Of a DNA stretch of 6,720 bases, positions 1 to 6,156 are shown piece by piece (position 1 is the first letter of the stretch; every line of letters begins with the position of its first letter). The DNA lies in contig JACMLA010000428.1 in the NCBI GenBank assembly GCA_014379815.1, positions 1-6,720 of the forward strand, given 5' to 3'. The stretch comes from Bryobacteraceae bacterium. Lineage in GTDB: Bacteria > Acidobacteriota > Terriglobia > Bryobacterales > Bryobacteraceae. Below the pieces are notes generated by a model. That model was given only the letters and a program-made list of their open reading frames with translations, searched no databases and had not been told where the DNA came from. The translations under genes were made by a program, and so were the position numbers.

Positions 1-90
1 AGAACTGGAGGTGGAGGTGGAGGCAGAACTGGAGGTAGAGGCAGAACTGGAGGTGGAGGTGGAGGTGGAGGCAGAACTGGAGGTAGAGGT
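1..90. repeat. G-rich minisatellite with 6-nt period
   Basis: Four imperfect units each begin AGAACTGGAGGT and are extended by variable numbers of GGAGGT-type hexamers. They measure 24, 18, 30 and 18 bp (1-24, 25-42, 43-72, 73-90), all multiples of six. Because the length change is always in hexamers, two plus-strand frames stay open. One reads as Glu-Leu-Glu-Val repeats, ending at a stop at 155-157; the other reads as Arg-Thr-Gly-Gly repeats, ending at 142-144. The Glu/Val frame has the more GC-typical codons (GAG, GTG, CTG), so this could be the 3' end of a gene entering from the left. Both frames run straight through the palindromes at 94-130, which looks more like a non-coding repeat tract. 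The runs of GG could also form two-layer G-quadruplexes. Coding status cannot be settled from this window. Confidence 0.85.
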
Positions 91-93
91 GGG

Positions 94-130
94 GCAGGCG
101 TCCACGCCTGCAGCGGGTCTCCAGACCCGC
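94..130. repeat. Twin 18-bp palindromes, REP-like
   Basis: Two perfect hairpins lie side by side, separated by a single A at 112. The first (94-111) has 8-bp arms GCAGGCGT/ACGCCTGC around a central CC. The second (113-130) has 8-bp arms GCGGGTCT/AGACCCGC, also around a central CC. Identical arm length, identical CC centre and different arm sequences suggest a composite mobile or REP-type extragenic palindrome rather than a terminator; no T-run follows on either strand. It directly abuts the minisatellite. Dispersal through the genome is expected for such elements but cannot be seen here. Confidence 0.75.
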
Positions 131-147
131 AAATCACTAAATAACCA

Positions 148-159
148 CGTTAGCTAACG
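148..159. promoter_or_regulatory. 12-bp perfect palindrome, possible operator
   Basis: CGTTAGCTAACG is a perfect 12-bp inverted repeat with no spacer, 65 bp upstream of the PEP-CTERM start codon. Its size and symmetry would suit a homodimeric repressor site. No convincing -35/-10 pair was found next to it, so the role is inferred from symmetry and position only. Confidence 0.35.
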
Positions 160-184
160 CAACTTCAGTCCCAAATCACGGGTA

Positions 185-215
185 GTGACGTCTGCAAAAA
201 GCCAGACCGTGTCAC
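185..215 (+). promoter_or_regulatory. Bulged hairpin just before the PEP-CTERM start
   Basis: GTGAC-GTCTG (185-194) pairs with CAGAC (203-207) and GTCAC (211-215), giving two 5-bp helices with an 8-nt A-rich loop (195-202) and a 3-nt bulge CGT (208-210). The structure ends 9 nt before the ATG at 225, where a ribosome would sit. No Shine-Dalgarno-like purine run is visible between it and the start, so the hairpin might affect translation initiation. No T-tract follows, which argues against a terminator. Confidence 0.4.
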
Positions 216-224
216 GTTGGCTCC

Positions 225-860
225 ATGAAGGTAATCCATTTTCTCTACGCTACGGCACTGACCGTGGCAGTCGCAACCCAGCCGGTGTGTGCCGGAATCA
301 TAACCTACACCAGTAACGCCGCATTCCAGGCCGAAGTCGCAGCGCGGGGAGTTGCGTTACAGACCGATAGCTATGAGGATCTGCAGCAGGGCTTCCTGTC
401 TGGTCCCTTACACCGGAGCGGGCATGCCGTCACCACTCCGGGAGATCATGTATTCATCATCGACAACGTGCTCGACGCCACCGATGGAACCAAAAGCCTC
501 GGTGCCAGCGGACCCCGCAGACCAGTCACTTACACCTTCGAGACACCTATTCATGCCTTTGCCATCGAGGCGGTAGATGCCCTAAGTATCCTTGGGGGAG
601 ACTTTACAGTGCAGATCGACGGTGGGCAGCCGGTGACACTGTTTTCCGGACAGCTCGCATCGCGCAACCGTCAGTTCATGGGAATCATCGATGCAACCAC
701 CCCCTTCACCTCGCTGACTTTCAATGCTACGGACTTCGTGGACAGCTGGAGTTTCGATAACGTCCAGTTTGGAGCATCCGCAGTTCCCGAGCCAGGCGCC
801 TTTGTACTGGTGAGCGCAGGTCTGGCCTGCATTGTCTTCCGAAGGACACGACGCCAGTAA
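225..860 (+). CDS. PEP-CTERM sorting domain-containing exported protein
   Basis: This 211-residue protein has a secretory signal peptide: Lys2, a hydrophobic stretch at about residues 5-17 and a likely cleavage after VCA at 21-23. A middle region of about 160 residues is predicted mostly beta and matches no enzyme I recognise. The C-terminus is a classic PEP-CTERM anchor: VPEP at 187-190, a hydrophobic segment at about 192-205 and a basic tail RRTRR at 206-210. Proteins of this type are exported by Sec, then recognised at the PEP motif by a membrane exosortase, and are usually released to the surface or exopolysaccharide matrix. No exosortase is present in this window. The ATG start is chosen because it gives a complete signal peptide, although no good ribosome binding site precedes it. 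Class assignment is firm; the molecular function of the mature domain is unknown. Confidence 0.88.
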   Translation: MKVIHFLYATALTVAVATQPVCAGIITYTSNAAFQAEVAARGVALQTDSYEDLQQGFLSGPLHRSGHAVTTPGDHVFIIDNVLDATDGTKSLGASGPRRPVTYTFETPIHAFAIEAVDALSILGGDFTVQIDGGQPVTLFSGQLASRNRQFMGIIDATTPFTSLTFNATDFVDSWSFDNVQFGASAVPEPGAFVLVSAGLACIVFRRTRRQ

Positions 861-872
861 CGCTCTTAGACC

Positions 873-908
873 GGGCGGCTTCAACGGCACTCTCCCGTGT
901 TGCCGCCC
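873..908 (+). terminator. GC-rich hairpin after the PEP-CTERM gene
   Basis: GGGCGGC (873-879) pairs perfectly with GCCGCCC (902-908). An inner ACGG (884-887) pairs with CCGT (895-898), leaving a 7-nt loop and a small internal loop. The stem starts 12 bp after the PEP-CTERM stop codon and lies before the ribosome binding site of the next gene, the expected place for transcript termination or 3'-end protection. It has no T-run on either side, so it is not a canonical intrinsic terminator. Confidence 0.4.
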
Positions 909-934
909 TGCAAAACAGAAGCGCTAAACTGCAC

Positions 935-940
935 GAGGGG
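935..940 (+). promoter_or_regulatory. Ribosome binding site of the SGNH gene
   Basis: GAGGGG lies 5 nt before the GTG at 946. It decides the start: the GTG places the catalytic block-I serine at residue 10, the usual distance from the N-terminus for cytoplasmic SGNH enzymes of this group. Confidence 0.65.
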
Positions 941-945
941 CTATC

Positions 946-1602
946 GTGCATCAAGTGCTGATCTATTCCGATTCCTTGACCTGGGGCATTGTTCCCAATA
1001 CCCGCAAGCGGTTATCCTTCGCACAACGCTGGCCCGGCATATTGGACACCCGGCTCAACGAGTCCGGCATTCCGGTACGAGTAATCGAGGACTGTCTCAA
1101 CGGTCGCCGAACCGTTTGGGAGGACCCCTTCAAACCCGGCCGGAACGGACTCGAGGGTCTGCCCCAGTGCATCGAAAGTCACTCACCGCTGTCCCTTGTA
1201 ATCCTGATGCTGGGGACAAACGACTTTCAGTTCTCACACCCCTGGAACAACGCATGGACCGCAGCGCAGGGAATCATCGTGCTGGTCAAAGCGATCCGTA
1301 CCGCCCCGATAGAACCAGGTATGCCAGTGCCTCAGATTCTGATCGTGTGCCCGCCGCAGATTCGCACTCCAAAGGGAAGCACCGCGCTAAAGTTCCAGGG
1401 TGCCGAGCAACGCTCCGCCGGTCTTGCCGAGGCGTACCGCGAAGCAGCGATCGATCTGGATTGTCCCTTCTTCGACGCCGGCAGTGTCACGTCGGTGAGT
1501 GAACTGGATGGCGTGCATCTTGATGCGGATCAGCACCCGCCGCTTGGCAATGCACTAACCGGAGTCGTGCGCCCAATTCTCGCCGGAATCAAGCTGACTT
1601 AA
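946..1602 (+). CDS. SGNH/GDSL-family esterase or acyltransferase (MsAcT-like)
   Basis: This 218-residue protein shows all SGNH hydrolase blocks. Block I is SDSLTWG with the nucleophile Ser10. Block II is LNGRRT with Gly53 as the likely oxyanion contributor. Block III is LGTND with Asn92, and block V is DGVH with Asp188 and His191 completing the catalytic triad. Length, the MLGTND and PFFDAGS motifs and the compact N-terminus recall the Mycobacterium smegmatis acyltransferase/arylesterase MsAcT from memory. Such enzymes hydrolyse short-chain esters and can transfer acyl groups to alcohols. There is no signal peptide, so it should act in the cytoplasm. The first glycine of the usual GDSL is replaced by Ser8. 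The start is GTG with a good ribosome binding site. It is co-directional with the PEP-CTERM gene but separated by a stable hairpin, and its stop lies 18 bp from the end of the convergent TolC gene. The physiological substrate is unknown. Confidence 0.85.
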   Translation: MHQVLIYSDSLTWGIVPNTRKRLSFAQRWPGILDTRLNESGIPVRVIEDCLNGRRTVWEDPFKPGRNGLEGLPQCIESHSPLSLVILMLGTNDFQFSHPWNNAWTAAQGIIVLVKAIRTAPIEPGMPVPQILIVCPPQIRTPKGSTALKFQGAEQRSAGLAEAYREAAIDLDCPFFDAGSVTSVSELDGVHLDADQHPPLGNALTGVVRPILAGIKLT

Positions 1603-1620
1603 CCTGCTGCCTGTGTCCGC

Positions 1621-3000
1621 TTACGGGATGACTCCAATCGCCGCGCTGTACGCACCCATAGCGCGGTGATAATCAGCCTCGGCATTGATCTCACGCTGCA
1701 TCGATTCCACAGTCGCCAGTTCCCGGAGGTTGAGCTGAAACAACGTGCCCTCGCCCAGTTCGAAGCGGGTCCGTTCCGCGTCCTCCAGTTGCCGGCTAAC
1801 GCCTACCTCATCGCGCACGGCCCCAAGCCTCTGGTGCGCCGTCTGTACCGCTGACGCGGCATCCTGTACTTCCGCGATTACCTGATCCTTCGCAAATTGC
1901 TCCCGCTGGCGGATCTGCACAATCCTCGCTTCAGATGCGCGCAGTCGCCCGGTAGCTGTGCGGCGCTGCCAGGGCAGCTCCACATTCACGCCCGCTTTCA
2001 GCTCCTGTGGGCCTCGCCTGACAAGCCCGGTGCCTGACTCGGAAGTAAAGCCAGCAATCACGTCGAGCGCGGGAAGCTGCTGATTCCGCGCCTGCTGCAC
2101 ATCCACGACATTCTGCTCAAGCTGGGCCTGAAGACGGGGAATCTCTGGCCGCCGCTGCAGAGCACGCGCCGCGTCTTCCGCAACCTGCGTTCGCGGCAGA
2201 TCCTGAGCCGCGGGAAATGCATCAGGCAACCGGTCCGCCGCTGGCAACTGAGTGCCGCCCTTATCGTCGCGATAGTAAAGCGAGAGTGTGATTGCCGCTT
2301 GCTGCAGCAGTCGCTCAGCCTCAATAACCTGCCCCTGCCGCTGCAACACCGCCCGGCGATTATCTGCCGCATCAATGGCCGGAATCAAACCTCCCTTGAC
2401 ACTCTCATCGAGAAAGGTCTGCCTGTTTTGCGCGATTTGACGCACCGCCTGTGCCAGCGTGAACCGCCGCCCCGCCGCTACCCAGTCCCAGTAAGCGCGC
2501 GTAGCCAGAAGATTCACAAACAGCTTCTGCTGATCAATGCCGAGGCGCGCAATGTTTTGCCCGATGCGGGCTTTCGCCAGGTCTCCTCGTCTGCTGTCCG
2601 TAGCCCGGTCGCGAAGCAGTGGCAGCCGCAAGCCAGTACGAACTTCCCCGGCAGATCGCGTATCGAGCTTGCCATCATACGGCGCATAGCTGCCCTCTCC
2701 AAGACGATAGCCGCCAAGGAAGCTCAGACCCTGCATGGTCGTAGGTTGTTCAAAACTGAAATCCCAGCGGCGGTTCGTATAAAAGCCAAGGCTGTCCGAG
2801 TCCCACCTTCCACGCACGACAATGTCGAATCGCCCCTCTGCCTGAAGCGTCTCGGCGTTAGCCACTGCCTGATCCTGCAGCGTCGCCAGCAGGGGAGGAT
2901 AGTGCCGCTGCACAGACTCCAGCACGTCCTCCAGTCGCAGTACCTGGCCTGACGCGAGAACGGGCAAAAACAAACCTGCAAACATCCTCGCCAGTGTCAT
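1621..3000 (-). CDS. TolC-family outer membrane efflux/secretion protein
   Basis: This 459-residue protein is the outer-membrane component of the export operon. It has a short signal peptide (hydrophobic residues about 4-18) and the duplicated helical-hairpin plan of TolC/OEP proteins. In each half, long amphipathic, Gln- and Arg-rich helices (about 136-240 and 275-310, then 350-450) alternate with strand-forming stretches (about 55-130 and 308-345). Residues 337-350, with ELPW followed by RRTATGRLRAS, occupy the place of the usual second-half strand and turn. RFELGEGTLFQLN near 412-424 corresponds to the conserved R-x-x-x-G region of the final helix. Length is normal for the family. TolC proteins trimerise into a channel through the outer membrane and a periplasmic tunnel that docks with the HlyD-type adaptor. 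It is the last gene of the operon; its ATG overlaps the adaptor stop codon by ATGA, and AGGA lies 7 nt upstream. Confidence 0.9.
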   Translation of the reverse strand: MTLARMFAGLFLPVLASGQVLRLEDVLESVQRHYPPLLATLQDQAVANAETLQAEGRFDIVVRGRWDSDSLGFYTNRRWDFSFEQPTTMQGLSFLGGYRLGEGSYAPYDGKLDTRSAGEVRTGLRLPLLRDRATDSRRGDLAKARIGQNIARLGIDQQKLFVNLLATRAYWDWVAAGRRFTLAQAVRQIAQNRQTFLDESVKGGLIPAIDAADNRRAVLQRQGQVIEAERLLQQAAITLSLYYRDDKGGTQLPAADRLPDAFPAAQDLPRTQVAEDAARALQRRPEIPRLQAQLEQNVVDVQQARNQQLPALDVIAGFTSESGTGLVRRGPQELKAGVNVELPWQRRTATGRLRASEARIVQIRQREQFAKDQVIAEVQDAASAVQTAHQRLGAVRDEVGVSRQLEDAERTRFELGEGTLFQLNLRELATVESMQREINAEADYHRAMGAYSAAIGVIP

Positions 3001-4349
3001 TTGGATTTCCTGCTCACCGGACCTTTATCCTGCACTGCTTCTCCGCCCGCGGTCGGAGGGAAACCGTTAAACTGTCTCCAGAGTTCAAACCCGAGAGGGA
3101 CAGTGTCCAGCAAAATCCATCCCTTAGAGCGCACTCCCTGCCTGAGGTACGTTGTGGTCGGCCACGGTTCATCATTGGGATCCGGCCCTGCCAGTACGCG
3201 GAACTTCCCTTTTCCGTCATCAGTCGAATCCACCAGCAACACGCGTGCGCCAAAGGTGCCCACAGCAACCGACGGCCAGCCAATGAACTGAACAGCAGGC
3301 CACCCTTCAAACTGCAACCGCACCGCACGGCCTTTCCGCAACAAAGGCATATCGTTGCCATTCACCAGAAGTTCAACAACCGGAGACGTGTTCTCCGGCA
3401 CAAAGGAAGCAATCTCATCACCTGCCTTGATCACCGCGCTTCCAGGTTGCACAACCAACCGGAAAATCGTGCCATCCGCCGGTGCGAGTACAGCCTGCAT
3501 CGCCTGGCGGTTCAGCCGGACTTCAATAGGCTGCAGAGCCTGGCGGGCGCTGGCAATGTCACTTCTGGCCGAGCCCCGGGACGCCTGTGCATCGCGTATC
3601 AGAGCCGTACCGGTATTCACAGCGCGAGCTCGTTCAGCCTCAGCGGTGCGCTGGAAATTGCGAGCCTCATCCAGTGCCGCGTGCGCCCTTTTGAGATCCG
3701 CACCCGCCGTCTCGCCTTCTGCCTGCGCTACCTCCAGCTGTCGTTGCGAGACCAGGCCCTTTGGGAACAACGCCCGGTGACGATCCAGATTCTGACGGGC
3801 CACCAAAGCACGCGCTTCCCCGGCCTGTAATGCCTGCTCGGCTCCGCGTACGCGGTCTGACGCCTGCTGGGTACGGAAATCAGCCGCAGCCAGTTCGTTC
3901 TGCAGCGACTGCTCCAGTTCCAGAATCCGGCCTTCGAGCTGTACTTCGCGGTCGCTTACCGCACGAATACGGTCGAACGCCGCATCCCGCTCCGCACGCA
4001 GGCGCATCGGAAGTGTGGGATCGATGTCGGCAATCTCCACGACCGGGTCACCTTTCGCAACACGCTGACCCTCCACTACGTGCCACTTCACAACCCGGCC
4101 TTCCACCGGGGCGTCAATGGACTGTTGCCTCTCAGGCGGAGTCAGAGCCGTCACGCGGCCCGTCCCTGAAACGCTTTGTTGCCAGGGCGCAAACGCCAGA
4201 ACCGCCAGAGTCAGCACAATCAGGGCGGCTAACGTCCACGCCATGATTCGCAAGGAATTTGGCGTCTGTACCAGGTCTGCATCCGAGTCAGCCGCCGGCT
4301 TCGGAATGACGGGGGGCGGAAAAGCAACAGGCTGCCGCATGGCGCTCAT
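2997..4349 (-). CDS. HlyD-family periplasmic adaptor (membrane fusion protein)
   Basis: This 450-residue protein links the inner-membrane ABC exporter to the TolC-like channel. A cytoplasmic N-terminus of about 33 residues is followed by one membrane helix (about 34-55). The first half of a biotinyl/lipoyl-like domain follows at 78-112, with APVEGRVVKWHVVEGQRVAKGD. Residues 113-283 form a very long Ala-, Arg-, Glu- and Gln-rich coiled coil. The second lipoyl half is at 287-320, with APADGTIFRLVVQPGSAVIKAGD, and a beta-barrel/membrane-proximal region containing LRKGRAVRLQFEGWPAV follows at about 325-360. This domain order is typical of HlyD/EmrA-type adaptors. The start codon overlaps the ABC stop by ATGA and is preceded by GAGGTGG with 7-nt spacing. 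An alternative Met4 is less well placed. Products of such genes are usually hexameric in the assembled channel. The tail is rich in Lys and Ser and has no recognised domain. Confidence 0.92.
   Translation of the reverse strand: MSAMRQPVAFPPPVIPKPAADSDADLVQTPNSLRIMAWTLAALIVLTLAVLAFAPWQQSVSGTGRVTALTPPERQQSIDAPVEGRVVKWHVVEGQRVAKGDPVVEIADIDPTLPMRLRAERDAAFDRIRAVSDREVQLEGRILELEQSLQNELAAADFRTQQASDRVRGAEQALQAGEARALVARQNLDRHRALFPKGLVSQRQLEVAQAEGETAGADLKRAHAALDEARNFQRTAEAERARAVNTGTALIRDAQASRGSARSDIASARQALQPIEVRLNRQAMQAVLAPADGTIFRLVVQPGSAVIKAGDEIASFVPENTSPVVELLVNGNDMPLLRKGRAVRLQFEGWPAVQFIGWPSVAVGTFGARVLLVDSTDDGKGKFRVLAGPDPNDEPWPTTTYLRQGVRSKGWILLDTVPLGFELWRQFNGFPPTAGGEAVQDKGPVSRKSK
3008..3013 (-). promoter_or_regulatory. 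Ribosome binding site of the TolC-like gene
   Basis: Read on the minus strand, GCAGGA ends 7 nt before the ATG at 3000. It lies inside the 3' end of the adaptor gene. It supports the ATG that forms the 4-bp overlap with the upstream stop, and so supports translational coupling. Confidence 0.6.
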
Positions 4350-6064
4350 GCCCGTACCACCTCAGGGGCCGGCGTCCGTTCCCGCAGTTCGTTCAGGTGC
4401 GGTTCCAGCCTGCCTCCGCGGAACTCAAAAACCTGAGCGCACATCGGCCAGATGTCTTGCCTCTCGGTTGTCGCAACCAGCGTCCACGGCGCATCCGCTG
4501 CAAAAAGCGTTCTCACCAGCGGCCCGCGTATCTGCAAGTCTTCAATGTGGTCAAGCACTTCATCGAGAAGCAACAGCCGGGGTCTGGCAAGCAGTGCGCG
4601 CGCAATCATCAGGCGCAACGCCTGGCCTGGGGATAGCGGGGCACCTCCCGTAAACAGAGGCGTGTTCCAGCCCTCAGGCAGTGCCGATACCTTATCCAGC
4701 AAACCAACGTTTTCCAGGGCGCGGCGAATCATCAGAGGATCGGCATCACTACCCAGCCTGACGTTCTCCAGAACCGTCCCGGGAAACACATCCACTTCCC
4801 GGACCAGAGCGATCTGGTCGCGAAGATCGGATAAACGATAATTCCGATAGTCAATCCCATCCAGCTCCACCAGTCCGGAGGAAGGGTCCCTCGTGGCAAA
4901 CAACAGATCGAGCAAAGTGCTCTTTCCGGAGCCGCTGGGACCATGAATCGCAACTCGCGCGCCAGCCTTGATTTCAATCGGCGGAGCTGACAGTAATGTC
5001 TGCTGCCCAGGGTGGGCAAACGTCACCCCCTGCAGCCGCACCGTGGCCGGACCAACAGGAATAGGCATCGCTTCCCCGCTCGATCGTTCGACGGCCAGAT
5101 CCGTCAAATAGCCGAGCTTATCCATAGCCGCCTGCAAATCGTAAAAGCTTTCCAGCGACTTGCCGAACTTAGCCAGGCTGCTTACAATCATGTTCACCAC
5201 AAGTTCAGCGGCGATCAGTTGCCCCAGCGTCAGCTGGCCTCGTATCACCAGCCAGCCTCCTATGCCAAGGAGGGCAGAGGTCGCAAAAGCCTGCAGCATT
5301 AACGATCCGGATATCTGGCGAACCAGCACCCGGAAGTGCGAGGCGCGATTCTGCAAGTAGTTGCTCACCAGAGTGCGCGTGCGATGTCGGGCATATCGGT
5401 CTGCCGCGCGCGACCGGAAAGCCGAACGGTGCCTCGCAATCTCTTCCAGCCAGGCCAGGACTTCATATTTTGCATGGGACTCGGCAATGCTGGTCCGCAC
5501 CGCTCCATACCCAAAGCCGATGAGCACGACGCCAATCAACAGCACCAGCGCAATGTCAAACGCCAGCAGGTAGGGGTGGTACGCAGCCAGAAGCAGCATA
5601 CCCATCAGCACCTGCATGATCAACGACAGTCCATCGACCAGCAGCAACGATACGCTTTTCTGTACCGTCACGACATCGAGGAAACGGTTCACCAGCTCCG
5701 GACCGTTCTGGCGGTCGAATGCTTCGAGGCGGACCCGCAGAAGACGGTCGGAAACCTGACTCGCCAGCCGCGCAAATACACGGCGCTGAATCATCTCTAC
5801 AACCCAGAGGCGCAGAGACTGCAGCAGTGCAGCGGCGGATAGAGCGGCGAAAACAAGAATTGACAAAACCACAAGAGGCTGCAGCACAGTTCCGAACGCG
5901 ACGGTGTTCACCAGAGATTGCGTAGCTACCGGAAGCGCCAGAGACAAAAGTCCGATCGCAATCGAATAGGCTACGGCGACCCCAAGATCACTTCGCTCCG
6001 CACGGATAAGCGTCCACGTCCGAGCCCACGGCGTTGGGTGCGCGTCATGAGGAGTAGAGGCCAT
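4346..6064 (-). CDS. ABC exporter (fused membrane and ATPase domains) of a type I-like export system
   Basis: This 572-residue half-transporter should dimerise in the inner membrane and power export through the adaptor and outer-membrane channel. Six membrane helices are readable at about 27-50, 61-85, 147-165, 167-187, 255-276 and 283-300. The ATPase domain begins near 340. Walker A is GPSGSGKST (375-383, Lys381), the signature is LSPGQ (477-481) and Walker B is LLLLDE (497-502, Glu502). Several normally conserved positions differ. The A-loop aromatic is His351 in TFAHP. No Gln occurs in the Q-loop segment 418-430, where Arg422/Glu423 occupy the place. The D-loop aspartate is Glu508, and the H-loop histidine position in LVATTERQD is Thr533. 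There is no N-terminal C39 peptidase domain, so no double-glycine leader cleavage is expected. The ATG is the first possible start because an in-frame TAA lies 9 nt upstream of it; the ribosome binding site is weak. The substrate is unknown. Confidence 0.9.
   Translation of the reverse strand: MASTPHDAHPTPWARTWTLIRAERSDLGVAVAYSIAIGLLSLALPVATQSLVNTVAFGTVLQPLVVLSILVFAALSAAALLQSLRLWVVEMIQRRVFARLASQVSDRLLRVRLEAFDRQNGPELVNRFLDVVTVQKSVSLLLVDGLSLIMQVLMGMLLLAAYHPYLLAFDIALVLLIGVVLIGFGYGAVRTSIAESHAKYEVLAWLEEIARHRSAFRSRAADRYARHRTRTLVSNYLQNRASHFRVLVRQISGSLMLQAFATSALLGIGGWLVIRGQLTLGQLIAAELVVNMIVSSLAKFGKSLESFYDLQAAMDKLGYLTDLAVERSSGEAMPIPVGPATVRLQGVTFAHPGQQTLLSAPPIEIKAGARVAIHGPSGSGKSTLLDLLFATRDPSSGLVELDGIDYRNYRLSDLRDQIALVREVDVFPGTVLENVRLGSDADPLMIRRALENVGLLDKVSALPEGWNTPLFTGGAPLSPGQALRLMIARALLARPRLLLLDEVLDHIEDLQIRGPLVRTLFAADAPWTLVATTERQDIWPMCAQVFEFRGGRLEPHLNELRERTPAPEVVRA
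4357..4363 (-). promoter_or_regulatory. Ribosome binding site of the HlyD-like gene
   Basis: Read on the minus strand, GAGGTGG lies 7 nt before the ATG at 4349, within the final codons of the ABC gene. It selects the first of two nearby Met codons (Met1 over Met4) and fits coupled translation through the ATGA overlap. Confidence 0.65.
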
Positions 6065-6090
6065 AAGATCAACTTACGCTATCCAAGTCG

Positions 6091-6144
6091 TGTTTCGCAA
6101 TATGTGCTTTCTGGTATGCGTATTGAAAAACATGTTTCGTAAAC
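6091..6144. promoter_or_regulatory. Operator-like dyads and direct repeats
   Basis: Two near-identical decamers, TGTTTCGCAA (6091-6100) and TGTTTCGTAA (6133-6142), lie 42 bp apart start to start, exactly four helical turns. The right copy is embedded in a perfect palindrome AAACATGTTT (6128-6137) and in a second overlapping inverted repeat, GTTT-CGT-AAAC (6134-6144). Spacing on one face of the helix suggests cooperative binding, perhaps by the adjacent winged-helix protein. Function is inferred from sequence symmetry only. Confidence 0.45.
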
Positions 6145-6156
6145 CGCGTTTTGTGG

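Noticed and set aside
1..130. CRISPR array
   Set aside because: Units are short hexamer expansions with no unique spacers of constant length, and no cas genes are present.
582..954. Minus-strand open frames opposite the PEP-CTERM gene
   Set aside because: The plus-strand frame has both a signal peptide and a PEP-CTERM anchor; the antisense products show nothing recognisable.
897..1502. A 201-codon open frame overlapping the SGNH gene in another frame
   Set aside because: The Arg/Ser-rich product has no motifs, whereas the 946-1602 frame shows every SGNH catalytic block and a good ribosome binding site.
1603..1620. Terminator between the convergent SGNH and TolC-like genes
   Set aside because: The 18-bp gap contains no inverted repeat or T-run.
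2299..3830. Long open frames on the plus strand opposite the TolC-like and HlyD-like genes
   Set aside because: They are antisense to well-supported family members, have no recognisable domains, and arise from GC-rich codon structure.
3761..5842. Several plus-strand open frames opposite the HlyD and ABC genes
   Set aside because: Composition is Pro-, Arg- and Ser-rich antisense of membrane and coiled-coil codons, with no plausible starts or motifs; the minus-strand genes explain the region.
4346..6064. Bacteriocin-type ABC transporter with C39 peptidase
   Set aside because: The first membrane helix begins near residue 27, leaving no room for the peptidase domain of about 150 residues and no Cys/His pair.
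6123..6128. TTGAAA as a -35 box for the winged-helix gene
   Set aside because: It matches the consensus at five of six bases, but no -10-like hexamer lies 15-19 bp downstream, where the sequence is GC-rich or T-rich.
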